Positions 1-21,300 of a DNA stretch of 64,000 bases are shown here, in pieces. The stretch's first letter is position 1. Each line of letters starts with the position of its first letter. The DNA comes from Piscicola geometra (lineage: Eukaryota > Annelida > Clitellata > Hirudinida > Piscicolidae): contig OX030969.1 of the NCBI GenBank assembly GCA_943735955.1, positions 5,451,624-5,515,623 on the forward strand, given 5' to 3'. The position numbers and the translations under genes were made by a program. The notes under the pieces are model-generated. The model did no database searches. It worked only from the letters and a program-made list of their open reading frames with translations, and had not been told where the DNA came from.

Positions 1-214
1 TGAAAAAAATGAGAAAGAAAAGTTTTCGTTGATTACAAGATACAAAATCGGTCTATGGCCAAAGAATTAAAAAACTATGATTTCTGAAATTCGTGACAAA
101 AACATGAAAGAAATATGATTTAAAATGACTTCATAACAGAAATGTACATCACTTACACCATGATCCCCCCCATCTCTCACTCACTCAACTTTCACCATCT
201 TATTCCCATCACCA

Positions 215-919
215 TCACATTTCCACGCCATCTTTTCCTGCACCACCATAATCCTTCCCCCCATCTAATCGACCAACACCATCCTTCCCCCCACCTACAG
301 CACCACCCGCATTGGTCGCCGCCACCACCACCTTGGGCACTATGCTGACACTGCCCGACACTGGCTGGAACAACCTCACGCCCTGCAAAGACGAATTGGT
401 CACCTTGCCCATGGCGAACTTCCCAGGCTGGAAGAGTTTCGTGAATGATAAATGCTTCGCTGATGCATTACTATCGAAAAATATATTATTATTGTTGTGA
501 TTATTATTCATGTTGTTGTTGTTGTTGTTTCTATTTTTTGAAGCGCCCAAAAAGATGTATGGTTTGTTGTCGTTTTTGTCGACTGCGAATCTTTTGAAGG
601 AGGTGGATGCGTTGTTGTTGTTGTCATCATTATCATCACCACCATCATCAGAATCCACCATTATGACTTTATCCTCATCATTATCATCACCACAATCTAC
701 ATTTACATACTTTCCCTTGGGAAGCATGGCGTTAGAACTACTACTATCATGACCACTTCTTATACTACCATTACTAATATTACTTCTGGCAACGATTAAA
801 CCTTTAGGAACACTACTACTACCAACACCACCAGCAGCTAACACGGTTTCATCTACAGTAATAAACGCAGTATGAGGTGTACTCCTATTAAGTACTGGCT
901 TGAGTATTGAAGCACCTGC

Positions 920-986
<67 letters not shown>

Positions 987-1008
987 CTGATGGTAATAGT
1001 AGTAGTAT

Positions 1009-1061
<53 letters not shown>

Positions 1062-1101
1062 CTGATGGTAATAGTAGTATTATTATTATTATTATTATTA
1101 T

Positions 1102-1155
<54 letters not shown>

Positions 1156-4100
1156 CACGTAAAGCAGCCTTATTATTGGTGGTGGTGGCTGCAATGATTG
1201 AACTATTAAAAACCTGGGCACCTTTGGGTGTGGCAGTGGTGTGGTTGATGCTGCTGCTGCTGCTGCCAGCGTGCAGTAGTGGTCGGTGGAGTGGCTTGGG
1301 CGTGGTGTTGATGGTGGGCTTGAGAAGGATTGGCAGCCTCAACTTCTCCTTGAAGCAAGGCAAAAGTAGACTTTTCATTTGAGTGCTACCTTTTCTATCA
1401 TTATCACCACCACCTCTTTTATCATTTTTAACACCACCACCATTACTATTACCAACACGCCAACCACCATTGATATTACAACTACTAACACCATGACCAC
1501 CATTACCACCACCACCCTCATCATAATCAGCATCTACATTTTCAAGTTTAATACTCATGGGCACATAGTCTGGTTCGATGACGATGGGTGAGTTGTTGAT
1601 GTTGTTGTTGTTGATGTTGCTGATGTTGTTGATGTTGTTGTTTTTGTTGCGGAAGAAAATCGAATTGGAAGCGTAGGATGAGGAGGAGGAGGATGGGACA
1701 CGGTTGGTGGTGGTGGCTGGATACTCTTGCTTGATGGACATAGTTTGACCCCCACCACCCCCACCACCTTCATCCTCCCTCACCCACCTCCCATTCTTCG
1801 CCACATACACACAACTCTCTCCTCCTCCACCACCACCACCACCAATATCACCCCCACCACCACCACCATTAACATCCCAACCTTTCTCCCCTCCACCAAC
1901 CCCACCATCACCACCACCACCACCAACCCCACCATCACCACCCCCACTGGCATCTTGCGCCCACTTGAGCCGGTGCGACTGGTCGAATTGGTTGGTCTTG
2001 GTGGTGAAGAGGGAGGTGACGGGCCGGTCGTGCTTCACCTGCATGTGCCGCTTGTACGTGTTGCGCGTCTTGAAGCGCACTTGGCACACGTCGCAGCCGA
2101 ACGGCGTCTCGCCCGTGTGTTTCCGTAGGTGCTCCTGGCGTCGTTGGTGGTGTGGGTTGGGGTGGTTTGTGTGGTTTGGTTGGGGTGGTTTGGTTGATGT
2201 GGTTTGGTTGGTGTGGTTTGGTTGGTGTGGTTTGGTTGGTGTGGTTTGGTTGATGTGGTTTGGTTGGTGTGGTTTGGTTGGTGTGGTTTGGTTGTGGTGG
2301 TTTGGTTGGGGTGCTCCTGGCGTCGTTGTGGTTGTGGTTGGGATGGTTGGGGTGGTTGGGATGGTTGGTGTGGTTTGGTTGGTGTGGTTTGGGTGGTTTG
2401 GTTGGAGTGTGGTTTGGTTGTGGTGGTTTGGTTGGTGTGGTTTGGTTGTGGTGGTTTGGTTGGTGTGGTTTGGTTGGTGTGGTTTGGTTGGTGTGGTTTG
2501 GTTGGGGTGGTTTGGTTGGGGTGGTTTGGTTGGGGTGGCTTGGTTAGTGTGGGGAAGACGGTCATGGTTTAATGTGGGTTGTTGGTGGCGTGTTTGGTTT
2601 GGTTGTGGTTGGTTTGGAAGAGGGGTGTATGATGTGGAATGATAGAAATGCAAAAAAAAATTTAAATAACAAATTATGTGCTGGAGATGGTGATGATGAT
2701 TTGGTGAAGATGATGTGGTGGAGATGGTGATGATGAAGATGGTAGTGTGGGGTTGACAGCCCCCCCTCTCAGGCACCTTGTAATGACTCGGATGCCTGAA
2801 CATCTTCTTACACTCAGCGCACTTGAAGCTGGTATGAATGGTGGTTATGATGATGGTGGTTATGATGATGGTGGTTATGATGATGGTGGTTATGATGATG
2901 GTGGTTATGATGATGGTGGTTATGATGATGGTGGTTATGATGATGGTGTTATGGATGGTGGTTTAGAAATGCAAATAAGTCCTTCAAAGCACACCAATAA
3001 CTCCTCGCTCTATTACCCCGTCAGCTCCTCCAATTTATACCCCAACAACTTCGCCCTCAATTTCTCAAATTTTCACCCCCCCCCCCCATCCTCCATCTCC
3101 CAAACAATCCATCCAACATCTTCCCCCTCCCCACCAAGCACCCAATCTAACCTCCCACTCAAAATGCAACCTCACCCCCCCCCCGAGTTTGCCCCGCCAA
3201 TTCCCCTCCCCCTTCCGCCCTCCTCCCCTCCCCCAATGCACCCACCCACCCATGCCCCAATGCCCCAACCCAGCCACCCACCCACCGATTGAGGTTCTTG
3301 TGGATGAGCATGTGGTAGCGGAGACTGTGTTGTCTCGTGAAGGTCACTCCGCACATGAGACAGATGTAGGGCTTGATGCCTGAGAAGGATGGGGTGGGCT
3401 GGGGTAGGTGGTTTGGTGGGTGGGTGGGTTGGTTGGTGGGTTGGTTGGTTGGTTGGTGGGTTGGTGGGAGGTGGGTGTGTGGGTGGGAGGTGGGTGTGTA
3501 GGTGGGAGTTGGGTGTGTGGGTGGGAGTGGGTTGGTGGGTGGGTGGGAGGTGGGTGTGTGGGAGATGGGTGTGTGGGAGATATGTGTGTGGGTGGGAGGT
3601 GGGTGTGTGGGTGGGAGTTGGATGTGTGGGTGGGAGTTGGGTGTGTGGGTGGGAGGTGGGTGTGTGGGTGGGAGGTGGGTGTGTGGGTGGGAGGTGGGTG
3701 TGTGGGTGGGAGGTGGGTGTGTGGGTGGGAGGTGGGTGTGTGGGTGGGAGGTGGGTGTGTAGGTGGGAGGTGGGTGTGTTGGTTGGAGGTGGGTTGGTGG
3801 GTGGGTGGATGGATAGAAGTGGGTTTTTTAGCTCGTTGGACGTGTAAAGGTGAATGAGTGGATGGTGTGTGAGCTGGTGGGTGAAGAGGGGTGGTGGTGA
3901 CCGAACCATTCAACCAGTGATGTTCCAGTTATAAAATCATTCAAGTTTTGTTTCTATTTACTTTTCACCAATTCTTTCAGCTTCAGTTTTTTGGCCTATT
4001 TTTCATTTTCAGTTTTTATTCCATTATTTCAGTTTCTATTTCTGTCAGCTTCAAGTTTTAAAAAACAAGAAGCAAAAGTTGTTAGAATTTTTAAAAGAAA

Positions 4101-7100
4101 TTATACACAAAATTTTATATATATATATTTATATATATATATATATTTACAAGTTAATAATATAAAACAAATTTTAAAACGAAATAACGTCCGAGGCTTT
4201 TCACAGTGTGGTATATGTCGAACACTCGTTTCAAGAGATTTTGTCTTTATTTTGCGTCCAAAAATCTTCTCCACCCAATGATCCAGCTGCGGTTGCACGG
4301 ATGTTAATGTCTCAGAGGTGGTGGTGCATGCTTTTGCTTCAAGAAATTGTGAAACACATCCTTGCAATTATTCAAATCACTATCTTTTCACTTTCAGTCT
4401 TTTAAAAGATCTCTCTTTCCTCTATCATTTCTGTTACGTTTTCGGTTTCGGTTACTGGAGCATCACTGCATACATGCACCATAGCACACAACCACCACGC
4501 ATCAACACCCCAACACGCAGAGTGCTAGGCCAAAAAGAGAAAAAAATACAACCCAAAAGCACCCTCAAAATTTTCTACACCCACCCTATTACACACACCA
4601 CCCTCACCCACCCATTACGCCCACCATACCCTAAAACCCCACCCATCCTACACCCACCCCTACAGCCCAAACCACCCGCACGAACCAGCGTGGCTTCTGT
4701 AGTGGTAGAGGAGGGTGGCCGTGGTGGTGAAGTGCTTGTCTGGGCAGATCTTGCAGCTGATCTGGTGGGTTAAGTGGAAGATGGGGAGGGGAATGGGGGG
4801 GGGGAGGTGTGATATAAAATAATACTATACAAAAGTTACGAAGATATAAGTCATTATTACGGAAAAAAAGAAAAATAAGGAAAAATTATTATGTAATTAT
4901 TTGTAAAGAAATATATATACATATAATTTTACAAAATGAACATATAAACATTGGATTAAAAATAGATAATTATATATATATACATATTAATAAAATGTAA
5001 ATAGAAAATACAAATAAAACAATGATGAGGGGCCTTAGGGCACCTTGGGGTCGTGGTTCTTCCTCTCCCTCAACTCGTTCATGTAGAAGATGGCGATTTG
5101 CTGGTGGAGTGGTGGTGATGATGATGATGATGGTGATGATGATGGTGATGGAGTGGTGATGATGATAGTGGTGGTGGTGATGATAGTGGTAATGATGATA
5201 GTGGCGATGGTAGTGGTGGTGATCTAACGCTAAGCCTTTTCCCCAAACCCAAAGCCTTCTCCCACCCCTAAAACCAACCCACCCCCGAAGAAGAAACATA
5301 CTTTCCCACCTACAAAACCAAACCACCAACCAACCAACCACCCACCTACCCACCCATTCACCCAACCACCCACCCACTTACCCACCCACCCAACCACCTA
5401 CCCACCCAACCACCCACCTACCCACCCACCTTGATTTGCAACTCAGACCACGGCTTGGTCTGCTTGCGGAGGCTCTCTACCTCGTCGGCTGAGATCTTGC
5501 TGTACAGCCTCTCGGTGTACGAAGGACCCAGGATCGCCATGTTGTTGCTGCTATCGAGGTTCGTGTGCTTGTCGATGAGAGTGGGTTTCGCTGTGGTGGT
5601 CGTGGTGGTTGGGGGTGGTCGTGGTGGTGGTTGAGGGTGGTCGTGGTGGTTGGGGTGGTCGTGGTGGTTGGGGGTGGTCGTGGTGGTTGGGGGTAGTCGT
5701 GGTGGTTGTTGGGGGTGGTCGTGGTGGTTGTTGGGGGTGGTCGTTGTGGTTGGAGGTGGTCGAAGTGAAAGTGGTGGACTGGGGAGGTGGTTGTGGTCGT
5801 GGGTTAGATGGGTAATTGGTAATATGTGGTGGGGTGGAGTTGATTGTGTTGGGAGGTTGAGGGGCTCAAAAGGGTAAGAGATGGGTGTGCGTGTGGGTAA
5901 TTTCGTAGGTGGTTTTAGTGCATGTGAATTTTGGTGGTGGTGGTGGTAAGGTAAGTGGTGAAAATCCCCACTCATAGAAACACACACACACACAGACAAA
6001 CGCACGCACACACACACAAACGCACGCACACAAACGCACACGAACACAAACGCACACACACACAAACGCACGCACACAAACGCACACACACACACACACA
6101 CAAACACACATACGTACGTATATCGGTGGGACCGGAGGGCTTGACATCCTCGACGTGGTTGTGGAAGAGGTGGTGGATGTCGTTGGGCAGGTCGGAGAGG
6201 TTTTCGGGTAAGTGGTGGGTGGGCACCTGGGTGGAAGGGGGTGGGTGGGTGTTTGGGGTGGAAGGGGGGTGGGTGGGTGTTTGGGGTGGAAGGGGGGTGG
6301 GTGGGTAGGTGTTTGGGGTTGAAGGAAGGTAGGTGGGTGGGTGGGTGTTTGGGGTTGAAGGAAGGTGGGTGGGTAGGTGTTTGGGGATGAAGGAAGGTGG
6401 GTGGGTGTTTGGGGTTGAAGGGGGGTGGGTGGGTGAAAGAAGAATGGAAGGGGGGTGAGGAGATGGTGGGTGGCTAAAAAGAAAAGTAGATGGTGGGAGG
6501 TGGAAGAAGGGCTGAATGGTGTGTGGGTGGTGGAAAGAGAGTGTGTGAAAAGGGAGTGGGTGAGTTGGTTTGAAGGAAGGGGCATTGAAATAGAGAAATA
6601 ATTTATGATAATCATGAGATGATGATTGTGATGCTGATGATGATGATGCTGATGATGATGATGGTGATGATGATGATGATGATGATGATGGAGGCGAGTA
6701 CTTTGATGATGGGGATGTAGAGACGTTGGCTGTCAAACAAGTCGTCCATTGGAAAAGACATCTTGTACTCCTGATGATGATGATGATGAGAATGGAGATG
6801 ATTATAATGAATATAAAAATTATAAAATGAATTAAGATTCAAATCTGTTGAAATAAATTTAAAATGAATTAAGTTCTAAATACATTTGCAATAACATTTT
6901 TAACAATGAGTCAAGATTTTAAATTCCTTAAAATAAGCTCTAGGAGGAGACAACAAGAGTCAGTCAGCACAGTTCCCACCATCGGCCTGAGTCTCTCTGG
7001 CCGCGCGACGATGCGCTCGAGGTCCCAGTCGATCACCTTCTCGACCCCCTTCGCGCCCCTCAACCTCTCCTTCACGCTCATCGCCACCGTCTCCCACCTG

Positions 7101-9740
7101 GGAACCCTGAAGTTGTTGTTGACGTTGTTGTTGTTGAAGCCCACGGGCGCACCACCGATTGGCGCTGTTGTGTGCGTGGGTGTGTAGTTGGTGAGTTTGT
7201 TGTTTTTGTTGGCGTTTTTGCGTGGTTTTGGTGATGGGCAGACAGTCTCCTCGACGAGTTCGACGTTGTTGTAGTTGGAGAGTGTCGCATGCAGTCTGGG
7301 TAGTCGCTTGAGGAAGGTGAACGTGCGCTTGGGAATGGTGTTGGTGGTTGTAGTAGTGGTGGTGGTTGTAGTAGTAGTAGTGGTTGTAGTGGTGGTGGTG
7401 GTTGTAGTAGTAGTAGTGGTTGTAGTGGTGGTGGTGGTGGTTGTAGTGGTAGTAGTGGTTGTAGTGGTGGTGGTGGTTGTAGTATTGAGGGTGGTGTTGG
7501 TGGTGGTAGTGGTTGTGTTGCTAATGTTGTTTGTGGTGATGTTGCTGGTGGTGGTGTTACTGTTGTTGGTGATGGCGAGACTAGTAGAGTTGTTATTGCT
7601 GTTGAGAATTTTAGTTTTATTTTTGTTGTTGTTGATGGTGATGAAACTTGTAGAATTTTTGTTGTTGTTGTTGGTGGTGGTGGTGGTGGAAATGAGACTT
7701 TGAGGGATGTTTTTGTTGTTGAGATTGTTATGATTATTGTTTTTGTAGTTGATGAAAATGTAGTCGGAGGCACTACTACTTTTTATCATTAAATTGTTTT
7801 TGTTGATGATATTATTATTTTTGTTGATAATATTAATATTATAATTAATATTATTATCATTATCACAAATATTATTATTATTATTATCCTTGCCATCAGC
7901 ACCAGCAGCATCATCATCATTACCATCATCATCCTCCTTACTCTTGTCACTGGTCTTATGATGCTGGTGCTGCTGATGATGATGATGATGCTTGTTGCGC
8001 GTCAGTATGCTGATCTTGTTGCCGACTCCCACTACACCACCACTACTACTTGGGAGGCTGCTTCCAATGGTGGCGGAGCATGGTGATGATGATGATGGTG
8101 GCGATGATGATGATGATGGTATTGATTGCGATGATGATGATGGTATTGATGCTGAAGATGATTGTATTGATGCTGATGATGGTGCTGATGATGATAGTGG
8201 TAATGATGATGGTGCTGATAATGAAAATGATGGTAGTGGTGCTGGTGATGATAATGTTGATGACTCCTGGTTTAATTCTTGTTCATCATCTTCCTCCTTC
8301 TCTTTTTCTGGATCAGTGAACTTGGCTTCCTTTGTGTTACTTGCCTCACTGCCATCATCTTTATTACAACTATTTTGCATATTATTCATTTTATTATTAC
8401 TATTTTTACAATTCTTATTTTCATCCTTGGCATCTGCGGTACAATCATCATCATCTGCATACACATCCACACCCAGCTTCAAGACATCGACGAGTGAGCG
8501 ATTGACGGTGCTATAGTAACCACGATGACTATAATCATAACCATGCTCCCTGCACACGACGTGCGTCAAGTGGCAGTTGTGCTTGCTCTTGAGCCCCTTG
8601 AGTCTGCTGTAGGCGACGAATTCACTGGGCACTTCGGGGACGCCTGTTTGAGAGGTGGACTTGCGGGTGAGTATTTGCGGCTGGAACCTCTGCAGGGAAC
8701 ACCTCCTCCTCCGCGCCACGACCCCCTCCTCGAGTCGCCTCTGCTGCAGCTTGATCAGTTCCTCGGAGGTCGCCACGTCCGTCGAGAGTTGCGAGTCGTT
8801 GAGCATCGACGTCAAGCGAGACTTCTTTCCGGCGACTTTTGACTCATCAGGGGCTTTGCTCTTTCCTCGCTTCTTGTACTTTCTCTTTGGAATGTTGTCG
8901 CAGTTGTAGTCGGCGAGGAGTTTGTTGTTCTTGCGAGTCCTCTTGCCTGCGTGTCTCTCCAAGCCCATCTCGTCTGCATCCTCCTCAAAAGACATTGTGT
9001 GGTATGACACGTCTCTCTCACTCTTGATTGTCAGCCCACCACAATCACCACCACCACCATCATCATCATCATCATGAACACCAACCCCTCCATTAGAGTA
9101 CAAGTATGACTCGTCGGTGTCCTTCTCCTCCTTTATGCCCAGCGCGCCCTCGTCAAACTTGGCAAAGTTCTCCTCGGCGTTGCCTCCTCCACTCTCGACG
9201 TCCAACTCCATGAACTCCATGTAGTCTGCCTTCTCCAGCTTGATGTCTGTCAGCAAGGGTCCACTGCAGCCATAATCATCATCATCATCATCATCCTCCA
9301 TCTTGACTGCTGCTCCTCCATCTTCAAATAACTCATTTTCAAAATAATCTTCTCCGTCGCCACTTGCGTATGTGTCGATGGTGTCAAACTTTTTTGGTAA
9401 AGAAGCCCCCCACTTTGAGGATTTTCGTATGTAATCTGCAAAATAAATCATTATTCCCATGAATAAAAACTAAAATATTATCAACTTGAATATATTTGAA
9501 ATAGAAGAAAATTAAATTTGCCAATTTATTTTCATGCAAAAAATTACATTCTAATTTAAATAGTCTTATTTAAAGCCTGAGCGTTTTATCAGACGAAATT
9601 TTGTGTCCGTCAATATCAGTAAGAGCAAAATTCAAAAAAACTAAATTTTTGAATGAGCAAACGTTAAACAAAAAGAAAATGAATAAAAAGGACTTACTGT
9701 GTTTCTTTCCGAAGACAATTTTTCTCCGTTTACGAGGCAT
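215..9740 (-). CDS. C2H2 zinc-finger protein, 10 exons, about 1678 aa
   Basis: Likely a nuclear DNA-binding protein. Exons in transcript order: 9740-9698, 9435-6980, 6770-6702, 6226-6118, 5590-5430, 5100-5044, 4761-4686, 3379-3286, 2828-2777, 2134-215. All have GT/AG ends and the phases fit. The start is the basic [14 protein letters not shown], whose exon ends at a GTAAGT donor. Four fingers fall at about residues 966-1065. Finger 1 (CKIC...HYRSH), finger 2 (CLMC...HMLIH) and finger 4 (CDVC...HMQVKH) each sit in one exon. Finger 3 (CAEC...HLRKH) exists only after joining 2828-2777 to 2134-215, which strongly supports the splicing. The linkers HAGIKPY and HTGETPF are typical. Exon 2 is acidic with Ser, Asn and a long Thr run. 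The last exon has another long Thr/Asn low-complexity region that may vary between alleles. I do not recognise the ortholog. The exact N-terminus and the last exon boundaries are the least certain parts. Confidence 0.82.
921..1154. repeat. (TAG)n microsatellite inside the zinc-finger gene's last exon
   Basis: Runs of TAG (CTA on the gene strand) separated by short GCTGATGGTAATAG spacers, plus a TAT run near 1080. Read in the gene's minus frame these give long Thr and Asn tracts without stops, so the repeat is probably translated. Confidence 0.9.
2150..2570. repeat. GGTTTGGTTG-type minisatellite in the last intron of the zinc-finger gene
   Basis: Irregular tandem array of GTGGTTTGGTTG units filling the intron upstream (minus strand) of the last exon. 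It carries a second copy of the exon's splice-acceptor sequence near 2311-2325 (see findings). Confidence 0.9.
2835..2952. repeat. 15-bp tandem repeat (TGGTTATGATGATGG)n
   Basis: About eight nearly perfect 15-bp units directly upstream (minus strand) of the acceptor for exon 2828-2777 of the zinc-finger gene. Shadow ORFs read DGGYD repeats; these are not a gene. Confidence 0.92.
3395..3815. repeat. GGTGGGTGTGTGGGTGGGA minisatellite (intron)
   Basis: Purine/GT-rich array of about 20-bp units in the intron preceding exon 3379-3286 of the zinc-finger gene. On the gene strand it is CCCACACACCCAC and so provides the pyrimidine tract of the acceptor. Confidence 0.9.
3816..4685. other. rest of the zinc-finger gene intron, no gene seen
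   Basis: Mostly AT-rich intron between exons 4761-4686 and 3379-3286, with a TA-rich stretch near 4115-4150. A minus-strand ORF at 4101-4367 has no recognisable domain and no splice support, so I read it as chance or a decayed repeat. Confidence 0.5.
5595..6445. repeat. intronic simple repeats of the zinc-finger gene
   Basis: GGTGGTCGTGGTGGTTGGG array at 5595-5765, a (CA)n-type tract with ACGCACACAAACGC units at 5982-6110, and a GGTGGGTGTTTGGGGTTGAAGG array at 6230-6440. They fill the introns around exons 5590-5430 and 6226-6118. Confidence 0.88.
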
Positions 9741-10462
9741 AATATGGCGGCTGTTGCTTGGCGATAATAGGATAGAGTCTTCTTTATGATTCAAAACCCG
9801 AAAAAATTAGAAAATGGAATGTTATGCACTCTTTTTGAAAAAAGAAAGTATTTAAAATTAAATGAATGATTTTTTGTTTTCGGTTGGATAAAAGGCTTTA
9901 ACTATCAAGAATGAATGAATTTTAAACTAGCCAGTAATTAAACTAGCCAGCGTAGTTTGTAGCAACATAGTTCGACATTTTTTAGCGTAAAATATATTTA
10001 TTGAAAAAACATTGAATTATTTATCGATTAAAATAATTTCTAATTTGCAGGATAAAAATTTAATGACATTAATTTGTAGAAGATTTGTAAAACGTTTTCA
10101 GTCTAGATTACCTTTCGGAATAAGACTACAACTTATAAGCGCTTAACTAATGATTGATTTGAGAAAAATCCAAATTGATAAAAGAATTATTCAACAATAA
10201 AAATATATAAAATGAAACAAAAACTATGAAAGAATAAATCTTTTGATCTAAAAATAGGACGGCAATACCTTAATTTTTTTAACTTCCTGAATGATAGAGA
10301 TTTTCTCATAAACACTGGATACGAAATAAATTCAATAAATATTATGTAATAATAATACAAAAATCTAAAACTTCGTTTTTTTCAAATAAAAAAACAACTT
10401 TAAACTTTAAAAAAACATTTAATACTAGAAGTAAATATCTATTTAAAATCTATTAAATGAGC
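9741..10462. promoter_or_regulatory. head-to-head intergenic region, putative bidirectional promoter
   Basis: About 720 bp of AT-rich sequence between the start codons of the minus-strand zinc-finger gene and the plus-strand MALT1 gene. No clear TATA box or conserved motif is seen. The call rests on the divergent layout only. Confidence 0.4.
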
Positions 10463-17845
<7,383 letters not shown>

Positions 17846-18356
17846 CGACATCCTATAATAAATTAATATTTGTTGGACAATTAATTAAATTATAATAATT
17901 ATAGTTTTTAAATTTATAATCAACTATAGTGATTAAATATATATTCAACCATAGTGATTAAATTCATAATTATAAGATTAATTACTTTCAATATTTTATT
18001 TAAACATATGTATTGCTTTTTTTTGACATTATTATTTAGACATCTAGTAAAAAAACGTTTATTTTTATTTTAAAAGCGAAATTTAATAAGAATCGAAAGC
18101 AGTTCAATCAAACCACCACCTATCTATAGCACGCTACTATCATCATCAACATCATTCTCGCAAAAAATCATTCAGAACTAAACATTTTTCACCCCTAAAA
18201 AATGCCCCGCAACTACTACCACCAACCCACCTCCCAATTATCTGCAATCAAACCCCCCCTCCCCACTTAACTATCTGTCCCTCGTCACGCCACCACCCCC
18301 ACATTAATTACCTACCATCACCAACCCATTCTTCATCCCTCCACCACCCCCCTCAT
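17846..18356. terminator. tail-to-tail 3' region of MALT1 and ARMC6
   Basis: Convergent 3' UTR space. AATAAA at 17857-17862 lies just after the MALT1 stop. TTTATT at 18058-18063 is AATAAA on the minus strand for ARMC6. Either may be the poly(A) signal; transcript ends cannot be read from the sequence. Confidence 0.5.
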
Positions 18357-21300
18357 TTATCTATCGAGCTGCCTCCCCTCCCCCTTCCACATCTCCCTCA
18401 AGACCACGTCACAGCCCAGGTCTCTCAGCGCGTACCTCGCCTCGTCGCCACACTTCTCTTCAAAGTCAAGAATCGCCTTTGGAAGGGGAGGGAGGTTTGG
18501 AGGGGGAGGGTGGTTTGGAAGGGAGGTGGGTGGTTTGGAGGGAGAGGGTGGTTTGGAGAGGGGGGGAGGTTTGGAGAGGGAAGGGTGGTTTGGAGGGGTG
18601 TGGGTGGTTTGGAGGGGGGTGGGTGGTTTGGAGGGGGGTGGGTGGTTTGGAGGGAGGAGGGTGGTTTGGAAGAGGGGGGAAGGTTTGAAGGGGGTGTGGG
18701 TGGTTGGAGGGGAAAGGGTGGTTTGGAGGGGGTGTGGGTGGTTTGGAGGGAAGAGGGTGGTTTGGAGGGGGGTGGGTGGTTTGGAGGGGGTGTGGGTGGT
18801 TTGGAGGGAGGTGGGTGGTTTGGAGAGGGGAGGGTGGTTTGGAGGGGAGTGGGTGGTTTGGAAGGGGAGGAGGTTTGGAGGGGGTGTGGGTGGTTTGGAG
18901 GGGGTGTGGGTGGTTTGAAGGGGGGAGGGTGGTTTGGAGGGGGTGTGGGTGGTTTGGAGGGGGTGTGGGTGGTTTGGAGGGAGGGGAGGGTGGTTTGGAG
19001 AGGGGAGGGAGTTTGGAGGGGGGTGTGGGTGGTTTGGAGGAGGGAGGGTGGTTTGGAGGGTGGGAAGGGTGGTTTGGAGGGAGTGGAGGGTGGTTTGGAG
19101 GAGGTGTGGGTGGGAAAGAAAGGGTGAAATGGGGGTGGGAGAGATCGGAAGCGTGAAGAAAAAGAGAATTGATTATAACTAATTTTGTCAACTACATACT
19201 CACCCAGATACACGCAACCACCCACCCATCCACCCACCCACCCACTTACCCACCCACCCACTTACCCACCCACCCACTTACCCACCCACCTACCTACCCA
19301 CCCACCCACCTACCCACCCACCCACCCACCTACCCATCCATCCACCCGCCCACCCTATTCAACTGCTCCTCGACCCCCTCCTGCAAACACAACTCATGGA
19401 ATTGATCATTCCGACTTGCTATGTTCCTCACCATGATGCAACAGGCTCTCTGTGGGGAGGGGGGGTGTTAGTGGAGTAAGTGGAGTGGGGGGTGTTAGTG
19501 GAGTTAGTGGAGGGGGGGTGGTGTTGGTGGAGTAAGTGGAGGGGGGGTGTTAGTGAAGTTAATGGAGGGGGGGGGGCTAGTGGTGGGTGGGTGTTGGTTT
19601 AGTGGTCGGAAGGATAGCGTGTGTTGGTTTATGGGGTGGGTAGGCAAGTGTGTTGGTGGGTGGGTGTGGTAAATTCATCCATCCATCCATCCACCATCCA
19701 TCCATCTTTCATTCATCCTTCCACCATGCATGCATGCACCCTTCACCAAGACAGATGGATTCTTCTTGTGCAACTCCATCACCTTGGAAACCACCGTGTG
19801 AATGCCGCCTTCCTCTACGAATCTGGTGGTGGTGGTGATGATGATGATGATGGGGGAGTAGTGATGATGATGATGATGATGATGGGGTAGTGATGATGAT
19901 GATGATGATGGGGTAGTGATGATGATGATGATGATGATGGTGGAGTAAAATATATGGATGAAGAAATTTTCATTGTGCACAAATCACACCTTCTTTCTAC
20001 ACTTCCCCCCCTATCCCCACGACCCTCCACCCAACACCCCATCACCCCTACCCTCCACTCCCACCACCACCACCAACCCACTCACCCACCCACCTGGCTC
20101 CAAGACTGGCGTATCTGAGGCACACAGAGGCGATGCAATGGGCGCCTGCTTCACAGATGGAGGCCTCGTGGAGGAAGGTGAGAAGGAGGGAGGGGATGGT
20201 GCTGCTCGCTGTGGGGGTTGGGGGGGGAGTGGATGGGTGGGTGGGTGGGTATAATTAAGTGGAGGGGGAGAGTAGGGTTGAGTAAATAATGCATCAAACA
20301 AGCTACATTTAATCCATTATATCTGTTCAACAACTCAACTACTCATCAACTACTATTCAATCCACCTACCCTCCCATCCATCCATCCATCTATCTATCTA
20401 CCCATCAATCCACCCATCTATCCACCCACCCACCCATCCACCCACCCACCCATCCACCCATCCACCCACCTTGCCCCTTCTCAACCACCTCTGCCTTCAC
20501 CTTGTCACTTCCCGAAAGCGTTTTGATGAACTGGAGAGGGGAGGTTGGGTAAGAAAGATGACTAAATAAGAATAATTAACTTTTTTAAAATTTAAAATTC
20601 ATTTTGCTTAATTAAAAATGGGGTTAATTGAATATAATCAACTCACCTTAAAAATCAATTATGATTAATAAAAAAAGTATTTTTAATTAAAAAAGAGTTA
20701 ATTGAATATAATCCACTCACCTGTAGACCGGCTTTAATCAAGTTCACCCTACTCCTCTTCACCCCACCCGCACCCTCCTCCACCTCCCTCTCACACCTTC
20801 CCAACATTTCCATCACATCCCTAACACCCCCTCTCTCACATACATCCACACAAATCTCTTCCTTGACCGACAAGCAAGCGATAGTATTTAAGAGTTCCGT
20901 TAAAACTTTATCTGTTAGTTCTTTGTTGTTTACTAGTTCTTTGCTGTTTACTAGTTCTTTGCTTGGTGATTGTTCTATGTTTTGTGCACTTTCTATGCCC
21001 TCTCTGTTGTTGTAGACTGTAAATTTAAATGGGAAATATGAATTAAAGACTTTAAATATATGTATTAACTGAGCATTAAATTTCGTACTACCCCTCACCC
21101 CATTCCAGCCCATCAACCCGATTCCAACCCCCAACCCACCCCATTCCGACCAATCCCACCCCATTCCAACTAATCCCACCCCATTCCAACTAATCCCACC
21201 CCTTCCCCATTCATCCCCACCCTATCCTTTACACCCTCTTCACCCCCCTCATTCAAACCAACCCCTCTTTTCCACCCCCCCCCCTCAACCCTCCTCACCC

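Noticed and set aside
4101..4367. Minus-strand 88-aa ORF in a zinc-finger gene intron
   Set aside because: No good splice sites in phase with the flanking exons and no recognised domain.
18425..19261. Pro-rich 278-aa and 241-aa ORFs on the minus strand
   Set aside because: Minisatellite in the last ARMC6 intron; only 18476-18357 in another frame matches the ARMC6 C-terminus.
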